Source: Sarcocystis neurona
Taxonomy: Eukaryota; Apicomplexa; Conoidasida; Eucoccidiorida; Sarcocystidae
Length of the DNA: 64,000 nt
Assembly: GCA_000727475.1 (NCBI GenBank)
Contig: KL647293.1
Location: 1,052,953 to 1,116,952 of the forward strand
Direction: 5' to 3'
The translations under genes were made by a program, and so were the position numbers. The notes beneath the pieces were generated by a model. The model did no database searches. It was not told where the DNA came from and saw only the letters and a list, made by a program, of their open reading frames with translations. Below are positions 14,415 to 25,900 of this stretch, piece after piece. The stretch's first letter is position 1. Each line of letters opens with the position of its first letter.

Positions 14415-17021
14415 GCAAGCAAGAAACTGCACGCCACGAGATGTTACCTGGCTTCCACATCGAAACCTGTAATGCGACGTGACTTTTCACGTACTTCATC
14501 GAGGAACAGGCTACCCACACAGGGTGACGCAGGAGGCACCGGGGAACTCAGACGGTACAGTCTGAGTTAGCGAAAAACAAGATTCCCACACAGGATGATG
14601 CAGAAGAGATCGGGGAACATAGAAGGTACAGGCTGTGATGAAATTACTGTCTCTTGACCGCTGCTGATGGCAACTCATTTGGCAAGTGACAACCCAAGGA
14701 ATATTCACAATCGCAGAGAGCACAGTCAATGTCCACACTTGAAAAGATAATGAATGCAGAGGCGGTTCCAGAATAAGTTCGCCTGCTGACGTAGACGCGG
14801 CGGGAGCGAGCCGAGGGATACGCGTTTGAGAAGCGTTGGACTCCCGTACTCCAGTAGTGTAGAAAGGAGCGGAGCCTCGCGTGTGGCAATCGAACAATGT
14901 CTAGAGGTGAGGAGTCGCGGATGAGTCCACACAAGCGTGTTGGTCTTCGTGAACCACACTCTACGGAGCCTGTGCTCGTTGACTCGTTGGCTCATGCAGT
15001 GAAGTACATTCGCGTTGGCTGAGCAAACTAGGCTTGCGTAGAATTCAGTCGACGGAATGTTTACTTTGGGAATGCGCTCTATATATCTACAGGAATACCC
15101 ACAATCGCACAGAGTGAGCACAATCAATATCCACAATTGAAAAGATAATGAATGCAGAGGCCGTTCCAGAGTAAGTTCGCCTGCTGACGTAGACGCGGCG
15201 GGAGCGAGCCGAGGGATACGCGTTTGAGAAGTGCTGTACTCCCGTACTCCAGTAGTGTAGAAAGGAGCGGAGCCTCCCGTGTGGCACTCGAACAATGTCT
15301 AGAGGTGAGGAGTTGCGGGTGAGTCAAGACAAGCGTGTTGGTCTTCATGAACCACACTCTACGGAGCCTGTGCTCGTTGACTCGTTGGATCATGAAGTGA
15401 AGGACACTCGCGTTGGTTGAGCAAACTAGGCTTGCGTAGAATTCAGTCGACGGAATATTTACTTTGGGAATGCCCTCTGTATATCTTCAGGGTCAGCGTT
15501 TTTCAAACACTGCTTTTCGCAGCGCAGGACCCTGTGAACAACTGCAAAAACATAAAATACTGAACCTCAGCCAGATTGTTGCGGCGTTGGCCCTGGAACA
15601 TGTGATTCCGCTGCTACGCTTTACGGCAAGCCGCATCGTGCGTGAATGTGCTAGCGTTGAGACTATGGGTTTTACGAATTGGAGCGTAAAACGGTGGTAC
15701 ATCGCGGCGAGTCATGAGGCGGGAGGCCATTGCAAGATGGAATGCTGCGCGCGTGGAGTCAGTACAATGTTTTTATGTATGGCGCGGCCCACTTCAGCAC
15801 AGGTTATTGGCGCAGGGACGTAAGACACTCAGTCGTTTTACCACGGGAAAGTGGAGGCCTCGCCAACGGTGTGTCTTGTATTGAGCAGTGCCTCGACTGC
15901 ACTACGGGACGGAAATCGTTCTCTTCTTGCCTGCAGTGTTCCCGCCACTGCTTTCTGTTGTCAAGAAGAAAATCCATTGGTCATTTAAGCGGCGGTGTGA
16001 GACGTGGCGAATGGGTTGGGAATAATCTGGCATCGTCTGCTGGAAGTGAGGGTTCTAATTGCAAGGAGGCGCTACGTTGTACGATACAAACGCTGTACAC
16101 GTTACCTTCTTGCGCGGTACATGACAAATCACGAGCGCTGATGGCACGGAAGGTTTCGAACGCGTAGTCGTGGCTGTTTCGTCTTTGAAACGGAGTTGGA
16201 CTGAGAACGGAGTCCTCACAAGATCTGGTTAGAGAGAGTATAGTGCAACTATGTGGTGTTGGGAATGAATGCAACACCAGCTTCTGGGTATTGAAGAAGC
16301 TGCTCACAACCTTGTAGGCTATCACTACGTCTTGTCACTGCAGAAGAAAAGATGTACTGGTTTTGAATCGCGGAGTTTCGTTGCATCGGGCGGTGTAGAA
16401 ACATCGCGATGAACGCAGCATCGCAATCCCGAGTTTGCGCCAGGACAACTGCAAGCTGACAACACATCTTGTTGCCTTGTGAAAACCTAAGAGGGAGAAG
16501 AATAGGAAGGGGAAGTGCGGAGACAAATGTCCTGGCGGAGCAACCTGGTGGGTCTACCAGATGCTGGTATACATAGGGGTTTGCGGCGGAGGCAGGATCC
16601 TTTGTTCAACGCTAGGACGCGTCAGATTTTATTAAGAGAACAGTCTGCAGCCGACGCGAACTGCTCATGACGAGATTATAGTTCGTCCTAGAAAGACGAA
16701 CGTCAGTAGCAGATCTTTGAGTCACAGACACCCGTGCTGCCCGTTAGCACTGTACAACCCAGGAGTGATGGTAATGACAACTGACCAACCATTCGAAAGG
16801 CGACTAAGACTAATCAGTAGGACCAAGCATTTCCAGAGACAGCAGCGGTAGGAAGCACTCGACAGATAGGTCTGCAGTTACAGTGCTGGCCAGAGCGCAT
16901 CACCTGCAGATGTATTTTTTTATCTTTGTAACGTTTTTCAGCCTGTCGCACATGTGCAGGTACGAGTGCTTCGGTCGCTGGAGGGTCAGAGTCGAGCAAC
17001 CTGTAATTGGAGCATCGTAGT
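14415..17021. repeat. Array unit 7, with young duplication and modules A and B
   Basis: C is at 14513. The 398-bp duplication follows. Then come module A near 15,680 (TTGGAGCGTAAAACGGTGG) and module B near 16,360-16,570, both shared with units 8 and 9. M, D and N are absent, so this copy looks deleted relative to units 8 and 9. Confidence 0.55.
14697..15491. repeat. 398-bp tandem duplication, two copies
   Basis: GAAAAGATAATGAATGCAGA occurs at 14741 and 15139, and nearly every base between matches. The copies run about 14697-15090 and 15091-15491, both ending near TATATCTWCAGG. Identity is well above 90% by eye, far higher than between array units, so the duplication is recent. Confidence 0.95.
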
Positions 17022-20000
17022 GCAAATGAGTGAGTACACATCAAGAGGCCGTATTCTTTATTGAATCCTGCTATACGTCGAGCCAATTCGTGTATGTCTT
17101 TTAGAAACTGAATCCCCACACACCGTAGCGGGTTGGGAGTCGGGGAAATCCGATGATACAGGCTGGGACGGAGATTAGAAGTGACGTTGCGACCACTTCA
17201 CGTTACAACCGGTTCAAACATTCACAGCACCAGACAATTCTAAGGAAGAAGCGCGAACATGTGATTCGGCTCTAGACAGAGTCCACTAGGTGACGAAGAC
17301 TTGACGTGACCGAGCCGAGTGATAGGGGAATGGGAGCCGTGAAATGCTGTCATTCTCTTAGAATAGAAACGACTGTAGCTGGCCGCGACACATTTTAAGA
17401 TTGTGTTGAACCTGGAAGATATGATTCGAGATAGGTGCGCTTGGCGATGCATATGTGTGGAACATTTACCTTGTANNNNNNNNNNNNNNNNNNNNNNNNN
17501 NNNNNNNNNNNNNNNNNNNNNNNNNNNNNNNNNNNNNNNNNNNNNNNNNNNNNNNNNNNNNNNNNNNNNNNNNNNNNNNNNNNNNNNNNNNNNNNNNNNN
17601 NNNNNNNNNNNNNNNNNNNNNNNNNNNNNNNNNNNNNNNNNNNNNNNNNNNNNNNNNNNNNNNNNNNNNNNNNNNNNNNNNNNNNNNNNNNNNNNNNNNN
17701 NNNNNNNNNNNNNNNNNNNNNNNNNNNNNNNNNNNNNNNNNNNNNNNNNNNNNNNNNNNNNNNNNNNNNNNNNNNNNNNNNNNNNNNNNNNNNNNNNNNN
17801 NNNNNNNNNNNNNNNNNNNNNNNNNNNNNNNNNNNNNNNNNNNNNNNNNNNNNNNNNNNNNNNNNNNNNNNNNNNNNNNNNNNNNNNNNNNNNNNNNNNN
17901 NNNNNNNNNNNNNNNNNNNNNNNNNNNNNNNNNNNNNNNNNNNNNNNNNNNNNNNNNNNNNNNNNNNNNNNNNNNNNNNNNNNNNNNNNNNNNNNNNNNN
18001 NNNNNNNNNNNNNNNNNNNNNNNNNNNNNNNNNNNNNNNNNNNNNNNNNNNNNNNNNNNNNNNNNNNNNNNTCCGCGGTAGACGTGCTTGGCGATGGATA
18101 GGTGTGGACTATTTGTCTTGTATATGTACCCTAAAAAAAGTCACTGTCCCTTCAGCAACAAAGAACAAAATTACGTAGTCGCGGCGCGCACATCGATTGG
18201 TCCAAGAGTGTTGCATTGTATCTTTCTGAGAGGAGCAGTTTCGTACGATGGACGTGTGGATAAAATCTTGTGTATTCGTCGTATTTCAATCGTCTGCGTA
18301 TAGATCCCGGTGAGCACTCGAGCAGGACACGGACAGAGAAGTTTTGGCAAGACGCGTGCGACTTCGTCCGCCGGGGATGCCCTCTTGGTCTTGTTGCCCC
18401 TCTATTGCGTGGCAAACATTCTTCCTGAGCGTGAAGATTTTTTAGAGCCGCACCGATTGGAGATTGCAGCAGAATTGTGAAAGGGTCAAAAGGGGTAGAA
18501 ACCAAGGGCCCTGTAAACTAAGAAAGTCGTTGCTAGTATTACTTGAAGTATGCGTTGTGCGAAAGAGTGCGGCAGGGCTTCTGTGAACGCCTGGGAGTGT
18601 TACAAGGAGCCACGGCGCGACTTAAAAAGTCTTTCGCCTTCAGTCACGCTGCACTGAGTGCAGTGACCTGTGCTCCTGTATCGCTTCTGCTTGCTAGAAG
18701 TCCTGTTTTAGAACAGTCTGTTATCACGGGTCAGCCGTTGCACAAGCCGTCTGTGCGGTTCTGCTTCTGCAAATCTGCGGGAAACCATTCCGCTGGGAAT
18801 CAATTTTGTACTGGCAGAGAGTAGGGCAACCTCTGAAACAGACGATGGAGTCAATCCCCCCGATGTCGACGACAAATGAAGATCTTTGAAGTCATACAAC
18901 AGTGGACCCTATAGCAGCGGGCGTTCACGTATGGTGCCGTGGCTTAGACAAGGGTCGCCACCGAGCTGCAGAAAAAGCTAGTGTCACTGATTTTTTGTCA
19001 CAGCTGACAGCTGTTAGGCTTCGCCGTGGATAGGCGGGTCTCACGCGGAATGCGTAATGCATAAAGAGATTACTCTGTCTTTTGTAAGGATAGAGGCCTC
19101 GAAAGGTGGTTGACGTATAAACGGAGCGTAGGCCTCATGGCGCGGGCTGGGCACGCAGACTGTTGGTACAGCACCGCAACTATTGCGGGGGAGAGCAGGG
19201 GAGTTGAGCAGAATGGTTCTTGGCCCCGACTACATTCACAGTGCATCATGCAAGGAATCCACCGTCGACACGAGTTGGTTGTATCGATTGCATCGGTTGC
19301 TGTAGCGTTTAAGGATGTCGTCAAGAGGGAAGACACGCAGGTGAGCAGGAGATGGTGTGCGCCACAGTCGTGACAGATTGACAGAAAGTGCAGTTGCGTT
19401 CTGTGAACCAACCTCAGGGTGGAGGTGAAGAGGTCGACACGGAATGAGAAAGCTAAACGACTTTACTCAGGATCGACCTGGTGCGGAAGACTGTGGTGAT
19501 GTACTGGGCGATGGGGCGGTTAGAGGACTACTTTCTTGCCTGCGCGATGCGTCAGCAGGGACTGATCAAGTGGAGTCTTCTTGAACAAGGCGAACTGTCA
19601 TCGATACATTTGGAGCTCTGAAGGACGCAAGCAGAACGATCCGGTGCCAGCCGACGGATACGCTTTTGGGAGAAGTAGAAAGTCGGAGCTGCCGCAGTGT
19701 AGGAAGAAACTGACCCTGCCAGGTGGCAATCGTAAAAAGCATATAGTTATGGAATTCCGGATGAATCACTGTGGCTGTGGGAGATGATGGATGCGTGCCG
19801 GTCGGTGACGTTATTCTCCCTGAAAGATGTTTGCGTGCGTCTAGCCGTTGGGTCACAATGTGAAGGGGAACGCGTGTTGGTTTTTCGATGCAGGCTTCCA
19901 CAGGATTCAGTCGACGTGACACGTACTCTGTAGAAATAAGGTGTGAACCGTTTTAGGACTAGAACAATGTCTTGGTGCTTCTTGAAGGGGGGTTACCGGG

Positions 20001-21559
20001 CGACCACGAGAAGAGATCTACACTGACCATAGGGCAGGTCGTTGCGACGTCACCTACAGAGCATTTGCAGTGATCTCACTGCAGTTCTGCTTTTCCCCAG
20101 AATGTATCGCGCGCGAGCGTGCTACAGTGGAAACAACTGCGTTGGTAGACTGGAGCGTAGAACGGTGGTACACCGTGGTGAGTGTCAAGAGGCGAGACCT
20201 TTGCGGAATTGAAAAGGATCTGCAGTGTCACGTAAAGTCCGTAAAACTGCAGTGGTTTACGCATCCAGGCGCCGTGCTTTTCACAGAGCGCCGGGAAGGG
20301 CACGGAAATGTTTTAGTATACAAGGGGAGAGGGCGGCCTGACTCTGACGTGCCTTGTCTTTAAAGGTACCTGGATTATACTGCCAGTCGACAAATGGCGC
20401 CACCCTTGCCCCGGCTCCTCAGCGGTTGCTTCCCTTTTTTCATGAGGAGACGTCAATAGTAATGCAAGCGGCTGCGTGAGAGCCTAGGCTGTGTAAACGT
20501 GGTGCTGTTTGTGATGAATAAACTGGCAATTTCTCTACAATCGACTGCTGGGTTTGATGTTCCTGCTGAATTGGGGTGTGCTACGATATCCAGAGCCTGT
20601 ACACTTTCTTGACGTCTGCTGTACACGACGTAACACGACAGCTGGGGGCAGAAGAAGAGTCAATCGTGTAGGAGTACGTTATCCGTCTGCGAGATGGAAA
20701 CTCACGGTGAACGCAGTGCTGGAAATGTCGTTTTAGAGAGAGCGTAGTGTAAAGTGCAAATATCTGATACACCACATATCACGTATTTGGAATAAGAGCA
20801 GCACCAGGCTTTGCGTGGCGAAGGCACATCATACGATCGTCAGCCAGCTGCTGTATCCCGCCACTTCAGAGGATGAAGTGACGTGGTCTGGAACTGCGGA
20901 GCTGGAGTGGATCCAGTGCTACAAAATCTTCGACGCGAGTGAAGCGTGTTCAGTTTCGAGTGTGCGCCAGGAATGCTGCAGGATAACAGGACACATTTTC
21001 CTGGCTTTTGAACCTGACACAGGGACGAGACCAGAGGAGAAAATGCGGAGTCTGGAGATCTGACGGTGCAGCCTGAAGGGTCGACCAGAAACTGAAGAAC
21101 ACAGCGGTTTTTTTTCGAACTGCGCTGAACAGCGGGCCCTTTGGTCAAGGATAAGAAACACAGGGGTACCTTAAGGGGGGATTCTGCAGTAAAAGCGAAC
21201 TGCTCATCTATAGCTCGGGAATTCCGGCGGAGAATGGAAGGGTGTCAGCGGGAAATAGGGTCAGAAACGGTCGTGCTAAGGGTGGACAACGTACGGAACG
21301 TAATCGGTGCTAGTGGCAAGCCTATCAGCATTGGGAGAGATATTGGAGGTCACAAATAAGTCCAGACCTTACCCACGACAGCTGCGGTCTGGCGACGTGT
21401 ACGCGCGGGTCTGCGATCAAGGTGCTTTACAATAAGCACCACCTGTAAGTGCCACCTTCTCTCTCAGCGTTGTTTCAGTGCGTCGCGAAGGTGCCGGCAC
21501 GACTGCTGCGGCCGCAGGAGCAGCAGGGAGATGTAGTCTAAAACTGGGTCGTCAGAGTC
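17022..21559. repeat. Array unit 8, interrupted by the N gap
   Basis: C is at 17117, D at 18309, N near 19,160, module A at 20,152 and module B at 20,890-21,110. The D and N offsets match other units only if about 600-650 bases are removed, which is roughly the gap length. No gene was recognised. Confidence 0.55.
17476..18071. other. Assembly gap, 596 N
   Basis: This is a run of N. The bases just left (from 17440, CTTGGCGATGCATATGTGTG) and just right (from 18087, CTTGGCGATGGATAGGTGTG) of the gap are homologous, continuing to CTTGTA on both sides. Confidence 1.
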
Positions 21560-24500
21560 ACAAGAAGCTCGTGAACATTATGAGTCTTCATCAGCATTTG
21601 ATGCGTACCGTGTGACACGACATTTCGCATACATCATTCCTCAATGATTGCCCACACAGTGTAAGATGGTGGGTGTGCGGGGAATCACCGGGTGAAGGCC
21701 GGGAGGCCGCTGAGAACTGTCGTTGCCACCACTGCTCCTGGCAACCAGTTCAGCAGCCGACTGCACCAGGAATATCCACCGACGAGGCGCGAAAGAACTC
21801 GGGTCGGGTCTGGACATAGTTTTCTTGGTGATGAAGGCTTGCGTGAGCGAAGAAGAAAAAGTGGTAAGGTAATAGAAGAGGTAGATGACCGGAGCGACAT
21901 TGTCGAGGAGGGCAGAACCTGTCGTGGTTTTGACGAAGAAAATCTGTGCAGGTGCTCCATTGTGTGTCTGTTTCGTATAGACTGCCGCTGTCCGTCGAAA
22001 CGCGAAATCCAACTTTGTACAGTGCACTAATCCACATGAACTGGTGGACGGGTGGTATGTGTCTGAGAGCAGCACCCACGTCTGAAGGATGTGTGAGTAA
22101 ATTCGGTGTGTCCGCTGTGTCATAAACCTTTGACGGTAGTCCCTGGTGAGCATTGCTTACGGGCTGTGAACAATGAGAGCTTGAGAGACGGGTGCGACGG
22201 CGTTCGCCCAGGACTCATCTTGGTCTTGCCGCCATTTTGGAAAGAACTCTTCATGAGCTTGAAAAGTTCACCAGCCGCTCGTATTGGAACCCCCAGTGGG
22301 ATCCTGAAAGGGTCGCATTCCGTGGAAAGCGTGTAATGCAGGTATCCTGTGGACTAAAATGACGTTCTACCTTATTACATAAAACGTATGCTGTGCAGTA
22401 GCGTGCATCGAGTCTTCTGTGGATGCACTTAAGCGCTTTCAGGTAGAGTCGACATGAAGGCGGCGTACGAAACGTGTTGTCTGCAGTAGCCTTACACCGA
22501 ATGTAAGAAGCTGTGCCTTTCTAGCGCTCGATCCCGGAGTGTTGCATCTGTCGGTCTGCTGGAAGGTCACACGCTGCGACCTTCCGCAACTCGTGTGGAC
22601 ATCCTTCGCTGTCGCAAGTTGTGGTTGCAGAGCGTAAGACAACATATGAGCCACACGAGGGTGTCTGCCCCGTTGATGCTGAAGACAAACGATAATCGCT
22701 GAAGCCATATTGATGACGGAGTAGCTAGCAGTGGGCATACACGCGATGCCCCTTACCGTAGAATAGGGTCGCGACCAAGGTGGACAGAAAGCTGGAGGCA
22801 GTGTTCGCTGATTACATTCTACAGGAACCGGGCTGTGAATCGTTCACGGCAATTCAGGAAAAAGGTGTTGCTGAGAGAGTCGAATTTTCGAACGAGTTTG
22901 TCGAAACGCATGACCTATTCGGCGACAATCATCTCGTTACCGTTGACAGCTTCGTGCCAAGTGGGGTGATGTTACAAAAATGTAGATTGTTCCTTCTTTC
23001 ATCAGCGCAGCAACCTCGAGGTGGCGACGCAGATGGAGCGGGAGACAAGTGGTGCGCTGCAGTAACGCTGGTCGTTGATACACCACTTCAGAGTTCGGAA
23101 GAGAGAATATTGGGGTTCAAGCAGAATCTGCGTTGACGTCGAGGACGGTCACAGAAAATCAAACAAGGAGTCCAGGAACGGGTGGCTTTGGTCGCGTCGA
23201 CCCCCGAATCGTCGTAGCTAGTAGGAGGTCGTCAACAGGGCTGATAAAGACCAGAGGAGTGGGAGGTGGTCGGCGCCATAATCGCTACGCGTTGACAGAA
23301 TATACAACTGCTTCTTGTGAGACAACGTGGGGGAGTACAAGTCTAGGAGGGCGTACACACAAGGCGAAGACCTGGCGGCTCCTCCTGACTGTCGACGTGA
23401 TATGCAAGAGCGTAGCGGCAGGCAGGGAGGGCGGGGCCTTTGGTGGTTTACTATTTTGTCCATGCAAAGCATCATGGAGAGAAGTCTCACGAAAAAAACA
23501 GTCTCCGGGCTCCCAGCGCGCATTGCCTGGTTGCAAGGACGACGTCATCAATATTATTGAATTTCTGGAAAGGGTCTCTACCTGGACGTGAAGGCCGCAT
23601 GGGTCTTACTCGATAGCAATCGCAAATTTGCCCCAACCTGGAACGCGGCATTGAAGGATCAGCGTGTTCGTGGGTCGCTGCAAGTAGCAGAAATGCTAGA
23701 AAGTACGCGTGTCGGTCTGCGACGCTGTGGTACCAACTTAGTCGGGCTGCGGCGTCCACCGCAGACGCAGGAACTGATCGTGCAATTCGCAGATCATTAC
23801 AACGTGGCAGTCTGGGAACGAGTCGTCACATTCGCAGAAGAACATGCACATCACCGTGTGTCATGTCTTATCTGCGGCGTTTGAGTACTGTGTCTCACGA
23901 GACCGCTTGTACGTCATTGGGGAGCTGATTGTCCGCATTGTGAAATATGAATGGAATGGGGCGAATCAGACAGTCCATTTTGGAAACGAGGAGTTGGCGT
24001 TGCGAACATTGGCCGTGAAGCGTCATAGGAATTTGTCTGTGCTTGTAAAGTTCCTGATGCATTCACATGTTAGCAGTGTGTCAGATTTTATAAATCTACG
24101 CCCTACCGTTCGTAGGTGCGAGTCTGTTTTTAGGCGTGCGAGAACACGAGAAAACATCCTCAACTCAAGCACGAACGAATGTAGAGGCTATATTCGACAG
24201 AATTTCACAGCTGACGAAGAAGCCACGGTGAAGAGCGGAAGAAAGCGTTGATGAGAAGCGTAGGAGGTCGGGACCCCAACACTATACGAAGGCACAAAGC
24301 CTGCCAGGATGCAACGGAAAAATGTGTCTCACTGTTAACGAGGAACTCAAACATGGCTGAGGTGAATGGAGGACTCGTGCGCAGGGGTTTGCTTTTCTAT
24401 CCCTGTAAGGAGGTTCTGTGAGTCGAATCGTCGTATCAAAGCGGGACAATTCTAACGACTGGACAAAGAAGGCTTTTACACTATTCATTAGAGGTGACAC

Positions 24501-25900
24501 CCTGCAGGAATGAGACATGAATCGTTCTACGGCTTGACCGCTGTCTTGACCCTTTTACGGCGTAGAAACCCGTAAGTACCAGGCGACATACAAATCCAAC
24601 CTCCGCCCGATTGCTGCGAGATCGGCCACGGAGTGCTTGTTTGCGATCCCACTGCAATTCTCCCTTGCCGTAAAGACTATCGTGCTTTACAGTATAACAG
24701 GCGAAACCACTGGCTAGGTGAATTGGAGTATAGAAAGATGGTAGACCGTGGTGAGTGATAACGGGCGAGGCCGAGGCAGAACAGCAAGGGGTCTACACTG
24801 TTCTGTAGAGCCCGTATAATGTCTTGTTGCGTCAAGCGGGGGAGAGTTGCATGAGATGGCGGAGAAAAGACGCAACGCCTTCAGTCATTGCACAGCCGTG
24901 GATTGCGACACGGGTTGATAATTGGCCTCGGCACGGTCTAGGGTACCTCGGAGCTTGCTTCGCCCTCTCAGCGCGAAACGTGATTCGTAAAGCAAGCGGA
25001 TGCGTGAAGGTCAGGACGGTGCGAACATCTTGCAGCATACGGCGAGTACGCTGGGGGACCCACCAGAAGTGTCAGCTGCTTGTGACACTGCGAATTGCAG
25101 GCGGTGCGTTACGGTGTCACAGATATCCTGCAGACGTCTTTTCCAGCTGCTGTATACGATACAGCACGACAGCTGGAGACAGAAGAGGGTCACACCGCAT
25201 AACGCTTCTCGGTCACTCAGGGTAATACTCACTGAGGACAGGGTGTTCCCAACACCTTCTTAGCGACGGCGTAGTGCAAGTGTGCGATGTTGGACACCAC
25301 ACAGCAAATGTGTGATGCTGAATTTGAAAGCAGTGCCATCCTATGCGTGGCGAGGAGATGTCACACGACCTTTGACCGGCTACCGTCTTGTGTCACTTCA
25401 GAAGAAAAAGTGTCACGGGCCTGAATTACGGAGCTGCAGTGCATCGGATGCTGCAAAATCTTCTCCGTGAACGCGGCGCCGTCAATTCCGAGCGTGTGCC
25501 ACGATCGCTGCGGGCTTACAGAACAGATTTCTCCGCCTTTTAAAACTGCAGCAGGTTTGAGTGTGCCTGGAAAAATACATGGACGGAAGGATAGGCGGCG
25601 CAACCTGCAGGGTCTACCACATACTGAAGAACACACGTATGTGTGTCCCAGTTGGGACGCCTACGGGGATCTCCTGGCCAACGCTGAAAGGCGCCAGTTG
25701 GTGTCAAGGACGGTGTCTGCAGGATGCTGCCGTTGTCTATCATAACTCCAGGAAGTGTTGCTGTATGCCAAACAAGAAAAAGCCGGCTAGCCGCATACAT
25801 GCGCGTACATCGAAGTGCGTATGTGAATGTGGTGTGCCACATGGACTCTTGCACTAACTGATGTGTGACATGATTTAGTCGTTGAGAGTGGCGGGAAGAA
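21560..25900. repeat. Array unit 9
   Basis: C is at 21650, D at 22145, N at 23,084 (GTTGATACACCACTTCAG), module A at 24,723 and module B at 25,437-25,640. The right boundary is approximate; landmarks stop near 25.9 kb. No gene was recognised. Confidence 0.5.

Larger units (their letters stand above)
1..25900. repeat. Highly diverged tandem array, repeat-poor compartment
   Basis: No credible gene was seen in these 26 kb. An ordered series of landmarks recurs. E is AGCAAGTACGTAC-like, at about 570, 2727, 5563, 7741, 9929, 12114, 14415, 17022 and 21560. C is CCCACACAGGGTGACGC-like, 70-100 bases after each E. M is GTGTGYTTGAC-like, about 300 after C. D is CTGGTGAGCACTG-like, 490-650 after E. Most E-to-E spacings are 2.16-2.30 kb, with 2.84, 2.61 and 4.54 kb exceptions. 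Identity between copies looks like about 60-80% in the landmarks. What the array is remains unknown: old satellite, decayed gene family or transposon. Confidence 0.7.
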
